Position numbers and translations under genes: made by a program. DNA of 64,000 nucleotides, taken from positions 3,720,001-3,784,000 of the forward strand of contig JAJQJQ010000013.1 in assembly GCA_028622995.1 (NCBI GenBank), in the 5' to 3' direction. Source of the DNA: Panagrolaimus kolymaensis. Lineage: Eukaryota; Nematoda; Chromadorea; Rhabditida; Panagrolaimidae. The notes below the pieces were generated by a model that saw only the letters and a program-made list of their open reading frames with translations, was not told the origin of the DNA and made no database searches. This document shows, one piece after another, positions 40,296 through 52,155 of this stretch; within the stretch, counting starts at the first letter, position 1, and every line of letters begins with the position of its first letter.

Positions 40296-41175
40296 ATAAA
40301 AGGCCATTTATAAAACAATATTCCAGTAAACTAAATTAAATCAATATTCTACCAAAAGAAAAATGGAAAAAAAATTTTGATTCAAAAAATTGACTTTTTT
40401 TATGATTCAATGCTGCTTTTTTTCCAGTAAAATAAGTGTTATAAACCTCGGATTTTAAAATATATTTTCTAGCACATTGATAATTGGCTTTGTTTCGAAG
40501 AAAAACCTTTATTTTACATTGATAAAAAGCAAATTTTTACTTTAAAATGTTTTTTTCTTCGGTAATATAAAATAAATTTTTATTTTTTGTTATTAGTTTA
40601 AATTTGAGTTAATTTTTTTTAGAGAAAATGATGTTCTTTGTTATCTTTGAAAACAGTGCGTGCCAACCTACTTCGTTGTCAACAATAATGGTGGTAGTTG
40701 AGGACGTCGTGTCCTCGTACTCATGCTTTTTTTAACGAGGAAGAAAATTGTTTCTTTTTTTATTGTTGTTGCTTTATTTTCCATTTTTTTTTTATCAAAC
40801 AGAGAATGTGTTTTGTTTGTTATGTTTTTCAATCAACAAACACATCCTAACCAGCGAACGTACCTGGGAACCATGAACTTTAATCAAAAAACAATAGCGT
40901 AAAAAAAGCAAATGGAAACTTTTCATTGTTTCATTGCTTTGTTTTTGAGTAATTTTTTTTGGCTAAAATCTTTGATTTTTGTTGCTTTTTATTGTTTTAA
41001 AAAATGATTTTTCTGTTGACAACAATTTTACTTGGAATCTATTTTTTAAACATAAAAGTGATTATTTTTATTTCGGTGTTTGGAATTGTGTATTAGTAAG
41101 TTTTTTTTGTAGCTTTTTTGCCAAAAAAATTATTGAAAAAAATACCAAAAGTTTTAAATTCTTACAATAGTAAAA
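40296..41175. other. Intergenic, no gene seen
   Basis: AT-rich, rich in T runs. A GC-richer patch around 40640-40740 shows no coding potential I can support. Confidence 0.5.
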
Positions 41176-42434
41176 ATGGTAGTCAATTTTTCATTTTATA
41201 TAATTAATTTTTTTAGTTTTTATCTCAAACATCGATGCAATTATTTTTCTTCCATAAATATTCCCCAACCACCAATCACTTCATACTTTCTTGGAAATTT
41301 GCATGATCTTGAAAAAGATGGAAAACATATGGAACAATTAAGAAAATGGGATAAAGAATATGGAAAAGTTTTTGGAATTATGGAAGGCTCTCATAAAGTT
41401 ATAGTAACTAGCGATGTGACAATTTTAAATGAAGTTTTTGTTAAACAATTTCCTATATTTCAAAGTCGAAAAGTTCATCCATCATACGTGATCGATCAAA
41501 AAAATGATCCACGATTAAATTTATTTTTAGCTGAAGGAAAAAAATGGAAGCGTCTTCGAGGATTAATAACCATGGCTTTGACCGTTAAAAAAATAAAACA
41601 AATTGATCCAATTATTAAACAAGCAAGTAATGAACTTTTGGATTATATTAAAAATAACACAGATAAAGAAAATAAAATGGATGTTCAACCGTAAGTTTTT
41701 GAACAACAAAAATTGATCTTTTCCGAGACTAACTCCAATTTTGCAAAATATCGCAAAATAATTTTTTTAGAAAATACTCAAAATTTTTATGGCCCATTTT
41801 AAACTTTTTTAATTCATAATCAGCTTTTTCAGAACCCTCTTGGATGCAAGTTTCGCGGTCATCGCTCGTTCGGTATTGGGCTTGCATGAAAAATTTGGAG
41901 AAAGTAAATTTTTGGGTCAAGTTTTAGAAGCATTAAATATGAAAGAAACTTCAAAAAGTTATATAAAATCATTTTTTGCTGGAACATATGAATTTCGAAT
42001 TATTACTCGGTTCCTTCAAATTTTTACTCTTCTAACTTCCATTGGCGCTATTCTTCGATTAAGAAATAACCCTTCCTCGATCAGATGGAAGTTCGATCGA
42101 AATCGAAAAAGGTGTATGTGTATTTGCCAATGCACCTGTAATTCATATGGATAAAGAAATTTGGGGTGAAGATGCAAATGAATTTAATCCTGATCGTTTT
42201 TTACCTGAAAATTCCATATATCGACGACATCCACTGGCTTTGCTCACATTTGGCGCAGGACCAAGAATATGTCCTGGAAAGAATTTAGCCATTTATGAAG
42301 TCAAACATTTTATGATTTATTTACTTCGTGAATTTAAAATTGAAAAGAATGATAAAACTAAATTAAATGAAATTACTCGAACCCTTTTATGCCCGGTAAC
42401 TATGAATCTTACTTTTATTCCACGAAATAGATAA
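41176..42434 (+). pseudogene. Cytochrome P450 with internal deletion
   Basis: Exon 1 (41176-41690) gives a hydrophobic N-terminal anchor, the Pro-rich hinge IPQPPI, and WKRLR, the W-x3-R of helix C. After an intron (41691-41832, TTTTTCAG) the frame continues to about 42070. From about 42084 a different frame carries the end of a P450: DGSSIEIEKG, WGEDANEFNPDRF and the haem-binding FGAGPRICPG (Cys ligand). The I-helix (AG.ET) and an intact K-helix E-x2-R are missing, so roughly 150 residues were deleted with a frameshift at the junction. Members of this family are membrane-bound mono-oxygenases of ~500 residues; this copy cannot encode one. Confidence 0.85.
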
Positions 42435-42700
42435 AAATTTTTATTTTAAAAAGTAAAATTTTATTTTAGATTGTTTTTGTTTCAAATTTCTTTTTGTTAA
42501 ATAAAATAATTTTAATTAACAAAGAAACAATAAAAAATGAAGCATTGAACCGAAAAAAGACAATTATTATTATAATCGCTAAAACTTGTCTTATTTGCAC
42601 CTTTGAATCCGTGAATGGTTTTCTCTTTTTTTTTGGCAGAGTATTGATTTAATTTTGTTTACGCAAATGTATTTTTTCTTATTCACCTCGCATTTTTTTT
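42435..42700. other. Intergenic, no gene seen
   Basis: AT-rich sequence after the P450 remnant. Confidence 0.5.
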
Positions 42701-42910
42701 ATTGATTACTCAAAGTACCCTTTACAAAACGATGATTGTTCTTTTTGTGCCAGGGATAGCTGGGAATTGTGTCATGCCATCATATGTGTACGAGCATGGT
42801 GCATCCAATAAAAAATGAATTTGTTTTGACAAAAAAAAATTTATTTTGAAAGTGAATAATTTTTCGTTTAATTAGACCACTGTTTGTTTGTTCAATAAAA
42901 TGGGAAAAAA
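42701..42910 (+). repeat. Right copy of the ~200-bp inverted repeat flanking the P450 pseudogene
   Basis: Diverged copy of 40091-40295 in opposite orientation (see that entry). In the frame that is open in the left copy this one has an in-frame stop after the AATAAAAAATGA motif. Confidence 0.7.
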
Positions 42911-43461
42911 CAAATCGAAAGCATGCAACCACTTTCTTCACTTTTTTACGTTTTCAGTTGCAAAATATAAGTTTTTTATCCTTTTCTTGACCTTTTTTTA
43001 ACGGGGTTTTGGGAATTTTTTCCTATAAATATTTCGTCAAATTACTGATTTTTCTATTCAGTTGTATAAAATAAAAGTATTGTAAACGGGTTAAAGGACT
43101 ATAATCATTTGGTCTGGTCGTTTGAAAATTATTCCCTCCTGCATAAAACATGACAAGGAAACATATTAGTATGTCCAATCGCGGTCTCTACTCGTACAAC
43201 AAAGATCAATGGAAAATACAAACTCAACAATTTTTTTTAAACCTTTTCTAATTCTTTTTTGTTTTAAAACAAAAAAAAAAAGACAAATAAAAGTACAGAG
43301 ATGTTGTTGAGTTTAATACTAATTGATTACGACGACAACCACGATGAAGAAAAGAAAGAAAGAAAAATCCAAATAAAAGTGAAACTTATTTTTGATCTTT
43401 CTTTTATTTTTACAATTTTCTTTGTTTGCAATTTTTTTTTACTTTGGACTGAAAAAAAATA
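42911..43461. other. Intergenic, no gene seen
   Basis: AT-rich spacer and presumed promoter side of the carboxylesterase gene. Confidence 0.5.
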
Positions 43462-46456
43462 ATGCAAACAACTTTCGATAAATTTTTATTGGTGGTAGTT
43501 TTATGTTTATTTGTAAATTTAGTATATTGTAATTTTCCTGAACCTATTGTTTCAACTAAATATGGAGAAATAGAAGGATTTACATATGTAACTCCAAAAG
43601 GTTTTCGAGCTGAAGTATTCCTTGGCATTCCATTCGCTCAACCACCAATCAATCAGCTTAGATTCAAAGTGAGTGGGTTTAAAAATTCGTGTTTTTATTG
43701 ATTGATGCTCTAATAAAATTACTTAATTATGTTTTTTTGGCTTTGAATTTTGTGAAGAAGAAAAAAATAAAGTTATATTTTATTTTTAATTTTTTCAGAA
43801 ATTTTTTATTGTTTGAAAGTGTTTGAATGTTTTCGCGTTGAAAGTATAAAAATTTTTCGGGCTTTTCACATTTTTCTTTCATCAACAAATCTTAAATTTA
43901 ATTTATAAACGAGAATAACAAAAAAATTTTTTTGGCTCTATAAGCGAAAGTTCATTAAAGCTTTAGGGCGGCAAATTTGAGAATAAAAAATATTTAAATA
44001 TATTTAAAAAAGTCTTCCAAAAATTATTACGTTTTTTAATAAACTCGAAAAAGATTCTAAAAATGTTTCACATTTTGTTTTCAGAAGCCTATTCCTCCAA
44101 AACTATGGACTTCGCCATTAAAAGCTAAAATATTTGGTTCTCATTGTTCCACATTCAGCCCTTATTTTCCACCAAATTCATCTGAAGATTGTCTCACATT
44201 AAACATAGTGAAACCTGAAGCTCCATCAGACGATGAAAATGGTTACCCTGTTATGGTTTTCATTCATGGTGGAGCTTTTATTATTAAGTCCACCGCTGAT
44301 TACCCCTATCAAGAAGTTACAGAGCGACTTGTTTCACGTGGGATTATTTTAGTTACAATTAATTATCGATTAGGACCTTTTGGATTTTTCACTACTGGCG
44401 ATTTCAATGCTGTAGGGAATTATGGACTTTGGGATCAAGTACAAGCATTAAAATTTATTCAACAAACCATCACTGCTTTTAATGGAAATCCAAAATCTGT
44501 TATAATTTTTGGAGTTTCTGCTGGTGGAGCCAGTGCTTCTTGGATTACCCTTTCACCAACCACGAAAGATTTATACAGTAAAGCTATAATTATGAGTGGG
44601 TCCGCTTCAGCTTCATGGGCTCATGCAGAAGAAAATTTGATTGAAAATAGTAAAAAATTGATTGAAGCAGCAGGATGCTCGCAAGATAAAAATCCAATAA
44701 AATGTCTCAAAACTAAATCAACAACCGAACTTCTTGAAGCTACTTCGAGTTTCGTTCCATTCCCTCTCAAAGCAGATAATGTTAATTTTGGTTATTTCTA
44801 TCCAAGATTTGATAACGATTTCGTTAAAGCTACACATATGGAAGAAGCAATCAAAAAAGCTCCAAAAAAAGCTAATTTAATGGGAGTTTGCAGTCAAGAA
44901 TATGTTAGTTTTGGTAAGCTTTTTATATATTTTTTTCCGTATACATTTTTTTTACCTTTTCACCCAAAAAAGACAATATATTGCATCTATGCTCTAAAAC
45001 ATCCTTTTTTTAGCTGTTGAAGGTTCATTCGGTGATCCAAACGCTAAATTAATGCCAATTCCAAAAGTTAAAGCTTTAAATTTCACTCAAGATGATTTTG
45101 CTGAAATCGTTCGAGAACTTATTGCCACAGAAAAAGTTTATGGAATCAAAGCTCAAAAAGCTGAAAAGAAAATAATTAAATTTTATGAAACACAAAAAAA
45201 ATATTATACTAAAAATTTTTATTTACAAATTTATACTCAACTTTTTTCTGATATTAATTTTAATATTCCACAAATGCGTGAAGCCCTTCAAAAAGCCGAG
45301 AATGGACATGAAATATATTTTTATGTTTATGATTATGTTCCAGATGTTTTAATAAATGAATTACTTGAATATGCAGGGCATGGAACAGAATTTTTGAATA
45401 TTTTTGGTTCATTGAAAGGCATGCTCTTTCCAACCATTCCTTGGGAAAATGAAGGTGTTGCAAAAGTAACAAAAAGCTTCGTGGATTTATTTGTGAATTT
45501 TGTTAAAACAGGGTATGTTTAGAGACCGGCAGCTCGCATGCACGCCCTAGTGTTCCCCGTTTTATTTTTCGTCATTCCATGCACCAAAAAGAGATCTATT
45601 ATTATAAATTTAATAAAGGGCAAATAAAAGTGTGCATATATACCTTAATATGTAAGAATATACGCTGATTCCGAATATCTAAATATTAACAATAGTAATG
45701 CGTTCAAAAATGGATTTTTTAGTGTTTTTTGAATTAAATTCATTGCGTCACAACCCGTCACAGGTATGATTTCTATACCATTAAATAGGAAATTAAATTC
45801 TGCATTTTGTACAATAAATAAAAAATGCGCAAAAATCCGCAGAGAAATATGGCGTCCAAAAAGCTAATTATCTAGTTGATTTTGTATTGGAAAAGCACAA
45901 AAAAGAAAACAAAATGGTTGCTAGCCGCATGCTTGCTGCATTTTTCCCTTTCATTAAATAAAAGAAAAGTGTTCTCTCGAACGAAAAATTTTTGATTTTA
46001 GAAAATTTGAATTCGACTTTTGGGGGTTTTAATTAAATCTTCTTCCCTTTATTTTTTTATATTCGGAATATTCATAGCATAAAGTACTAGATCCAAACAA
46101 AATTTTAAAGTTTTCGAGAAAAAAAAATTTGAGCTGCCGGTCTCTAGGTATGTTTTTTATTTTTCAAAAAATTAAAGTTTGAATAAAAGAAGATACAAAA
46201 AAGATTCGATTTTTTGGGATTAAAATCAAAAAAACAAAAAACTAAATTTTATTTATGTTAATTTTTTAGTGTACCATCAAGTGGAAATTTATCAGCAATA
46301 AGAATCACTCCCCCCAAACTTCCCTATTTCAACATCAACGAAGAAAACAAGATTGGAGGTAATCTTTGGCCAGATAGACTCAAATTTTGGGATGAAATGG
46401 CAAAAGAATTTAATTTTGACTTGCCTGAATATCGAAAAAATTGTTGTTACTCATGA
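43462..46456 (+). CDS. Carboxylesterase type B (573 aa)
   Basis: Exons 43462-43668, 44085-44913, 45014-45512 and 46270-46456 join in frame. Alpha/beta-hydrolase secreted esterase: signal peptide (MQTTFDKFLLVVVLCLFVNL..C), FLGIPFAQPP, the oxyanion motif FIHGGAF, nucleophile Ser in GVSAGGAS (the family norm is GESAGG, so Glu is replaced by Val), acidic residue probably in CSQEY, and His in GHGTEF. The last intron holds a 627-bp MITE (45520-46146) right after the 5' splice site. Length is normal and all catalytic residues are in place, so the gene should be functional if the enlarged intron is spliced. Confidence 0.9.
45520..46146. mobile_element. hAT-type MITE (627 bp) in the last intron of the carboxylesterase gene
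   Basis: Perfect 16-bp terminal inverted repeats TAGAGACCGGCAGCTC / GAGCTGCCGGTCTCTA, flanked by an exact 8-bp target duplication GGTATGTT (45512-45519 and 46147-46154). An 8-bp duplication is the hallmark of hAT transposases. No coding capacity inside, so it was mobilised in trans. The duplicated target includes the splice donor GTATGT. Confidence 0.92.
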
Positions 46457-46629
46457 AGAATTATAATTTCTTTTTATTATTCAATCATTAGTTTATCAAA
46501 TATATTCTTCCCTTGTTAGATAAAAGAAAAAAGTAGAAAAATTTAATTTTTTTACGAAATTAAAATGAAATGAATTTATTCATTTATAATTTTATGTAAC
46601 AAATAATGATAAAAAAGATGTTTAAAAAG
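46457..46629. other. Short spacer between convergent features
   Basis: AT-rich, between the carboxylesterase stop and the carboxypeptidase fragment. The open frame of the fragment reads on to 46584 because its normal stop is lost. Confidence 0.5.
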
Positions 46630-46901
46630 AAATAAATAATTTGATTTTTGATGAGTTTTTCGATAACATATTTCGTTTCAGGAGCTGTCCATTCAGGAGC
46701 CATATGCCCCGACCCACGAATAGTAACAAATGTAACATTTTTATCATAAACCGTCGAGAAGCCTCCAAATTGTCCATTAACTTCAAAAGGATATTTGGAT
46801 TTCAAAAGTTGATAACCAAGTTGATCGGTGAATTTTTGTCCACCAAGGAAGTTGCACATCATATCGGCATCACCGTAATACAAAAGAACTCGAACATTAG
46901 C
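46630..46901 (-). pseudogene. Serine carboxypeptidase copy E, 3' fragment only
   Basis: Homology starts abruptly at the [10 protein letters not shown] segment and covers only the last ~90 residues, with Asp (GDADMMC) and His (GSGHMAPEW) motifs but no Ser motif and no upstream exons. The usual stop codon after K-N-Q-x-I is also lost. Upstream sequence (46902-46997) is open but unrelated. Remnant of a duplicated copy, closest by eye to C ([11 protein letters not shown]). Confidence 0.88.
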
Positions 46902-47968
46902 ATCATACATGGGCAAGTCGGAGGATTCTAGAGGATTATAGCCTTTTATGTAGCGTGTAGCGCAACGATTTTGGGTTATGTAGCGCAAAAATGGCAAAAT
47001 CTAATAGAAAAAAAAATCGCTATGGTACTTCCGAAAATTTAGGAAATTTTTTTCTGAAAAAACAAAAGGGGATAACCTTTGCTCATAATTAGTAGCGAAA
47101 AATTTAGAAAATTGTCACCCGATCGTGCCCATGTGTGACAATCATAAAAAGCGTAAATTTTTCTTATTTTTTTAGATTTTTCTGTCACCACGTCTTCACA
47201 GTGTGACTGGATATTTGAGTTTTCAATTAATGAAGCACATTGTGTACCAATACCATTTCCACCACCTGCAAATAATTAAAAATACATCAAACAAAGATTT
47301 TTTGTATTTTCGAAATAATAAATTAACTTTATATTTTTTAACGAACATTTTATAAGACAAGTTCTGTGAATTTTTTCGTCGAGTTTGAAAAATAAATTTT
47401 TTTGATAAATTTTTTCAAAATTTTCGTAAAAAATCAAAAAAATCACGGTACATGGCTTTATGCGACTTTTGAAGCATTTAATTATGTTATTTTTATAGGG
47501 GGAGAAAAAATCATAAAAAAATGAAAAGTTTAGTGTGAGTTTATCACTCGGTGACAGAGGTTGCTTCGTTGTCGAGGTTCAAGAATAAGCTATTTGGGTG
47601 TTGCCGGCTACATCTAATTGCTTTTCACAGATAAAAAAATAACAAATATACATTTATTCAGAGTAAAACGCAACCAGTTTTGTTGTTGTTTGGCCTTTTG
47701 GCAACATGCAAAAAGCATCGTCTACTTGGTCGTTTAAAATATGTTGCTAAAGCGCTGTGAATGCTGCCACAAACACGACTGCTCGATTGGTTCGAAGCTC
47801 AATGTACGGAGTTTGGTCGACAAAAAGAAAAGATCGAGCAGCCCTGCCCACAAAGCAATAATGGCGGCGTAGAGGTGAATCCAAAAAGTTAAACAGAGCC
47901 CTTTTAGATTTTGTTCTGAAATTCAAGTTTGCTTGTACGAAAAGATAGATAATCATGTAACTTTAAAA
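46902..47968. other. Intergenic, 1.1 kb, with a possible exon relic
   Basis: Contains TTTGCAG followed on the minus strand by an open stretch starting G-G-G-N-G-I-G-T-Q-C at about 47265, running to about 47060. No start or partner exon found. GTAGCG occurs three times within 46950-46990. The left end of this stretch is the breakpoint of carboxypeptidase fragment E. Confidence 0.4.
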
Positions 47969-48919
47969 ATGGCGAAAATTGTAATCGATTTTTTGGCAAT
48001 GCGTTCTTTAATGATACTTTTTTACAAGACAACAACTTTTGATTCCGTTTTTAAATTTATATTTTTCTCAACTATTTTCTTATTTTTTTTAAATGCTACC
48101 ACCAAATGTTCCCTATTACTTTATGAATATACTAATCCCAATTATCTTGAATTAGTTAATAAGTTAGAAGATCATTTAAATAACAGTTCCACAGATGAAA
48201 ATTTTATTCAAACTCTTAAGACCATTACTCGAACATTTATGTTAACAAAAGAAATATGGAATGAAATTTTATCGTAAGTTCTTTTGAATATTTCAAAGCA
48301 AATAAATATATAAGTTTTTAGTATGCTTCAACTTTATCTCAGAGTTCATTTAATACATTTTGAATATATGTCGCTTTTTCAATTATTTTACCCTGATGAA
48401 AGCTATAGATTTTTTAATCATTATTATTGTGATGTAGTTCCCAAGAAAAATTTTTTGTTTAGACGAGATAATACAATTAATCGATGGAGAAAAGGTTGTT
48501 ACAAAAAAACAGTTGTTCGGAATAATGATATTTTAATTAATGATTTAAAATTCCCCCATCGTGATCTTGATAAAGTTTGGAGATGTTATGAATGTTACGA
48601 AAGTAAGAATTTTGGTTTAAAAAACCGTAAAAAAGAAACATTTTTATTTTATACTTATTTAAATATTATATTTTTAGCTTCACTCCCATCAAAAGAAATT
48701 TTTGAAACATATAAAGAAATGAAAAAAAAGTATGGAAAATTAAAAAGCATCGACGATGAAAGTCTTCTGATTGATGCTTTGATGGATATGGACTTTGATA
48801 TCGAATTTGTTCAACATAATATTGAATACAAAATTTCCAAAAATTTAAATAAAAAAGAACTATGGAAGAAATATTTAAGCTTTCTAAGAAAATGTAAGGA
48901 TAATCAAGTAAGTTTTTAA
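47969..48919 (+). CDS. Uncharacterised protein, possible N-terminal membrane segment (300 aa)
   Basis: Exons 47969-48273 and 48322-48919 join in frame (TC|T). I do not recognise a family. Residues ~28-46 form a hydrophobic stretch (FKFIFFSTIFLFFL), which could be a late signal anchor. The rest is charged and aromatic-rich with scattered Cys (RWRKGCYKK, WRCYECYES). A GTAAGT donor at 48908 sits 12 nt before the stop, so the gene may continue into an exon I could not identify. It lies upstream of the F-box-like gene at 49.7 kb in the same direction, and the two might be one gene. Confidence 0.5.
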
Positions 48920-49742
48920 ATTAAAAACATGTTTTGGTACTTTTTTACTTAATCCTCCTTTATAACATGAATTTTTATATTTTACAAAAACTTATTTTCT
49001 CTTATTTTCTCCTTAGAATTAAATTTTTTTGACTTTTTGGGCCACGTTTGAATTTTTTTCGTAATAAAGAAGATAAAAGGATACTGAAGAACTAAAAAAG
49101 TTAAAAACACAAATAGTGTTATGGCTGTGTCAAACACACATCGGCATTGAGTACTTTAAGATACTTTTTTGAGTACCCAAGAGAGCAGTGTTATAAATTT
49201 ATTTTTATCGCCTCCAACAGGAAATATGTATTTCAAAACACTTAAATATAGTAGAAATATGTGTTTTTTAGCATAAAAATTTATTTTAGCTACTAAAATA
49301 GAATCGATATGGCAAAAATCAATTAATTTTTGATTATATATAATTTCTTGAAGCTTTCTTTTAGAATAACATAACTTAAAAATAATAATTAATCCTTTTT
49401 GAGCACATAATTTTGATAAACTAAGTTGTTATTAAGGCAAATAATGTAAATCTGGTTGATTTTGGCCAATTTTTATCTAATAAACATTGTAAGAAAATTT
49501 ACATTGGAAACCCATTTAGATTCTTGGATCAATGGTTTTTTAGAATACTTTTGTCTATGCAAACTTAACAAAAGCTAATTTCTCAATATAAAAAATTCTA
49601 AATATTCTGTATTTTACGTTCAAAAGGGGATAAAGTAAAAGAGTGTCCATATTTCTTAAATGATAAAAATAAAATAAAAATTTTTTCGACTTTGCTTTTG
49701 ACATATTCCAAATACTGTCGAGCTTTTCCTGAAGATATTGAA
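48920..49742. other. Intergenic or intronic, no exon supported
   Basis: AT-rich. Separates two same-strand genes. No acceptor with a convincing open exon was found, although the frame of the next gene is open back to about 49692. Confidence 0.45.
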
Positions 49743-51325
49743 ATGAAAAAACAATATCAAAAAGCGGTTGTAAAGTATAAACCCTCAGGTATTTTTGAAG
49801 TACCATGGTACAATATTTTTGAATTTGAAAAATATGACGAATCCCTTCTTGATAAACTTTATGAAAAATACAAAATAAAACGACCTGTCGAAGAAATTGA
49901 AACTCAACCATTAAAAATTTATTTTAATTCTGAAAACGCATCACCACAAAATCATATTTATTTTTTATTTAAAAATAGTTTAATTTCTTATATTCACAAA
50001 TATGCTAATGCTAATGTCCAATTAAAATTGGCGTCAACTTGCAAATATTTTTATTCAAAATTTCCTGCTTTTATATCCTACAGATTTATTGTTCACGATC
50101 ACATTGAGTGGGGAGGTGGAATTGTTAAAAGAATCGAATTTTATCACCAAAGTGTTTTATTTCAAAATTGTGATATAGAGTTTATAGAAGAAAAGATAAA
50201 AAATATATATATTTCAAATACTTTAACAATTGAAACCAAAAATCGTAATTTCTTATCAAAACTAATTAAAAATATGATTTATTGTTCTGTAAAATATTTA
50301 ACCATTACAAATCAAGATTTAACAATAAATGAATTAAATTATTTAATTAATAATGGGAAAAATATTATTAAATTGTATCTCTATGCTGTTCAAATATTTG
50401 ATGAAGATGGAAAGGCCATGTATTTAGATGATATTTTAGCTTTGGTTCCCACAGTTCAAGATTTCCGGTTAGTTAATTTTTAACAGAGTTTTTTTAAATG
50501 TTTATCATACCAAAAATTTCACATATTCTGATCAGTATCCGGTATTAGGGAAATATTTATTAAAGCTATTGCTGATAAAGATAATTAGAAAAACCCATAA
50601 TATTATGATTCATCAACATGGTTTTCACTTTGTTTGCATTCGAGTGCGAGCTGCAAATTGAATGGATAAATTTCCCTTTTTTAATATTTTTCTGCCGGTG
50701 CAGCAAGTAAAAAATGTTGCTTTTTCTTGTTTTTCATTTGCAACATTCGAAAAATCATAGGAAAACAAACCTTTTTCGTTGCCATTTTTTACTTAAGAAA
50801 TAAATATTAAAACCTTGATATCTTAATCGGGAGTTTATTAAAATTTATTTTCGTTTTTATCATTAAATTCCCCGTATTTAAAAGTACCTATCCGTCTAAA
50901 CCATATGTATATCAAAACAAAATAAACTTCATTTTTTGCTAGAGCGTCTCTACCTTTATATGATTTTTTTAGTGAAAGCTTTCTTCCAACTACGCCTCTA
51001 ACATTAAGAAAACTTATGGATATTTCATTTGAAAATAAACTTGAAAATTTTTCATTATATGGCATAAATATTGATCACATTGATCCAGAATTATATTTAA
51101 AATTAATGCATGCAAGTTTTAATCTTAAAGCTTTGTTATTTTAAAATTTAATTTATTTTTTTTTTGTAGAAAAATATTACAGCTGAATCTAATCTTAGTA
51201 TTTCATTTTTAAATTCACACCTTCACATACAAGAAATTAAAGATTTTAATGAATATATTTTAAATACCTTTGATTCTTTATGGAAAGGAAAGGAAAAGCC
51301 AAAGTTTACAAGAGCTCATTTATAG
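49743..51325 (+). CDS. F-box-like protein with repeat-like C-terminus (339 aa)
   Basis: Exons 49743-50467, 50973-51111 and 51170-51325 join in frame. The start is the first ATG of an open frame that reaches back to 49692, so the 5' end is uncertain. F-box-like motif at residues ~85-115 (NSLISYIHKYA... LKLASTCKYFY). Downstream, LTITNQDLTINELNYL matches the 28.4-kb gene. The intron after exon 2 appears to be GC-AG (CAT|GCAAGT ... TTTTGTAG); the joined end then resembles the C-terminus of the 28.4-kb gene in length and pattern. Presumed SCF adaptor; substrate unknown. Confidence 0.65.
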
Positions 51326-51888
51326 CTCCAAATTAATTAATGTTGTAAAAAAAATATAGCCTATGTTAACAGATTTATAAAATTAAACAATGAAATGAAA
51401 AAAACCTTATTTTCTTTTTACAATTCTAAGTATTAACAAAAGTTTTATTCTTTCCATCATAGCTTTACGATAAAATAACGATAAGAGACACTGCTAAGGC
51501 AAACATAGATAAAATCTAATCTTGGTAAACAACAGTTTATTAGGCAAAGAGCCAACTAGCAAAAACTAAGGGTCGAAATCTTTGGGATTTGTATAATTTT
51601 GGTTCTTCTTTTCGAGGTAGGAATCAAATAGTGAGACAATAGCTTTTATTTTTTTACTAATGAAGAATCTCTACTTTTTAGCCTAAAAAGGATCTTTGAT
51701 AAAATACAAAAAATATTTTCCAGCAACTGTTTTAAGAATTTTTAATGAGAAAAAGCTTTTAACTTCATTTTCCATAACAATAGTCTTTAATAAATCACTC
51801 CTAAAAGCGTTTTATAAAATTTGTTTATAAAATGTTCTAAGAAATTTTTGGAAAAAATCATTTTCTTTCAATTTAATTTTAAAAAAAT
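51326..51888. other. Intergenic, no gene seen
   Basis: AT-rich. A TATAAAAT motif near 51825 lies about 60 bp upstream of the next ATG. Confidence 0.5.
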
Positions 51889-52155
51889 ATGAAGTTTTTC
51901 GCTCTCATCTTCCTTCTTATTGCCTCCTTTTTGGTTTTTGGTAGTGAAGCTTTTGCCCGCAAAAGTGTTGTTGTAAGTTTTATAATAATTTTTTTATGGA
52001 AACCAATAATGTGAATAATTATTTTATAGGATGGGGACATTGTTGGAGCTGAAGACGACGTAACTCCCCCGCCATGTTTGAATCAAAATTGCCCTCCTGG
52101 AACTCAATGTATCCAATCATGTATTGACTTAGAATGCTGGTGGGATTGCGAATAA
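51889..52155 (+). CDS. Small secreted six-cysteine peptide (69 aa)
   Basis: Exons 51889-51972 and 52030-52155, phase-0 intron. Exon 1: MKFFALIFLLIASFLVFGSE then AFARKSVV, the same leader type as the 27.3-kb gene. Exon 2: acidic propeptide-like start (DGDIVGAEDDVTPPP) followed by C-x4-C-x5-C-x3-C-x4-C-x3-C (CLNQNC, CPPGTQC, ending CWWDCE). Small size and paired Cys suggest a secreted disulphide-rich peptide of unknown role. Confidence 0.78.

Noticed and set aside
47747..47956. Minus-strand open frame of 69 codons
   Set aside because: No family pattern and it lies against the start of the plus-strand gene at 47969.
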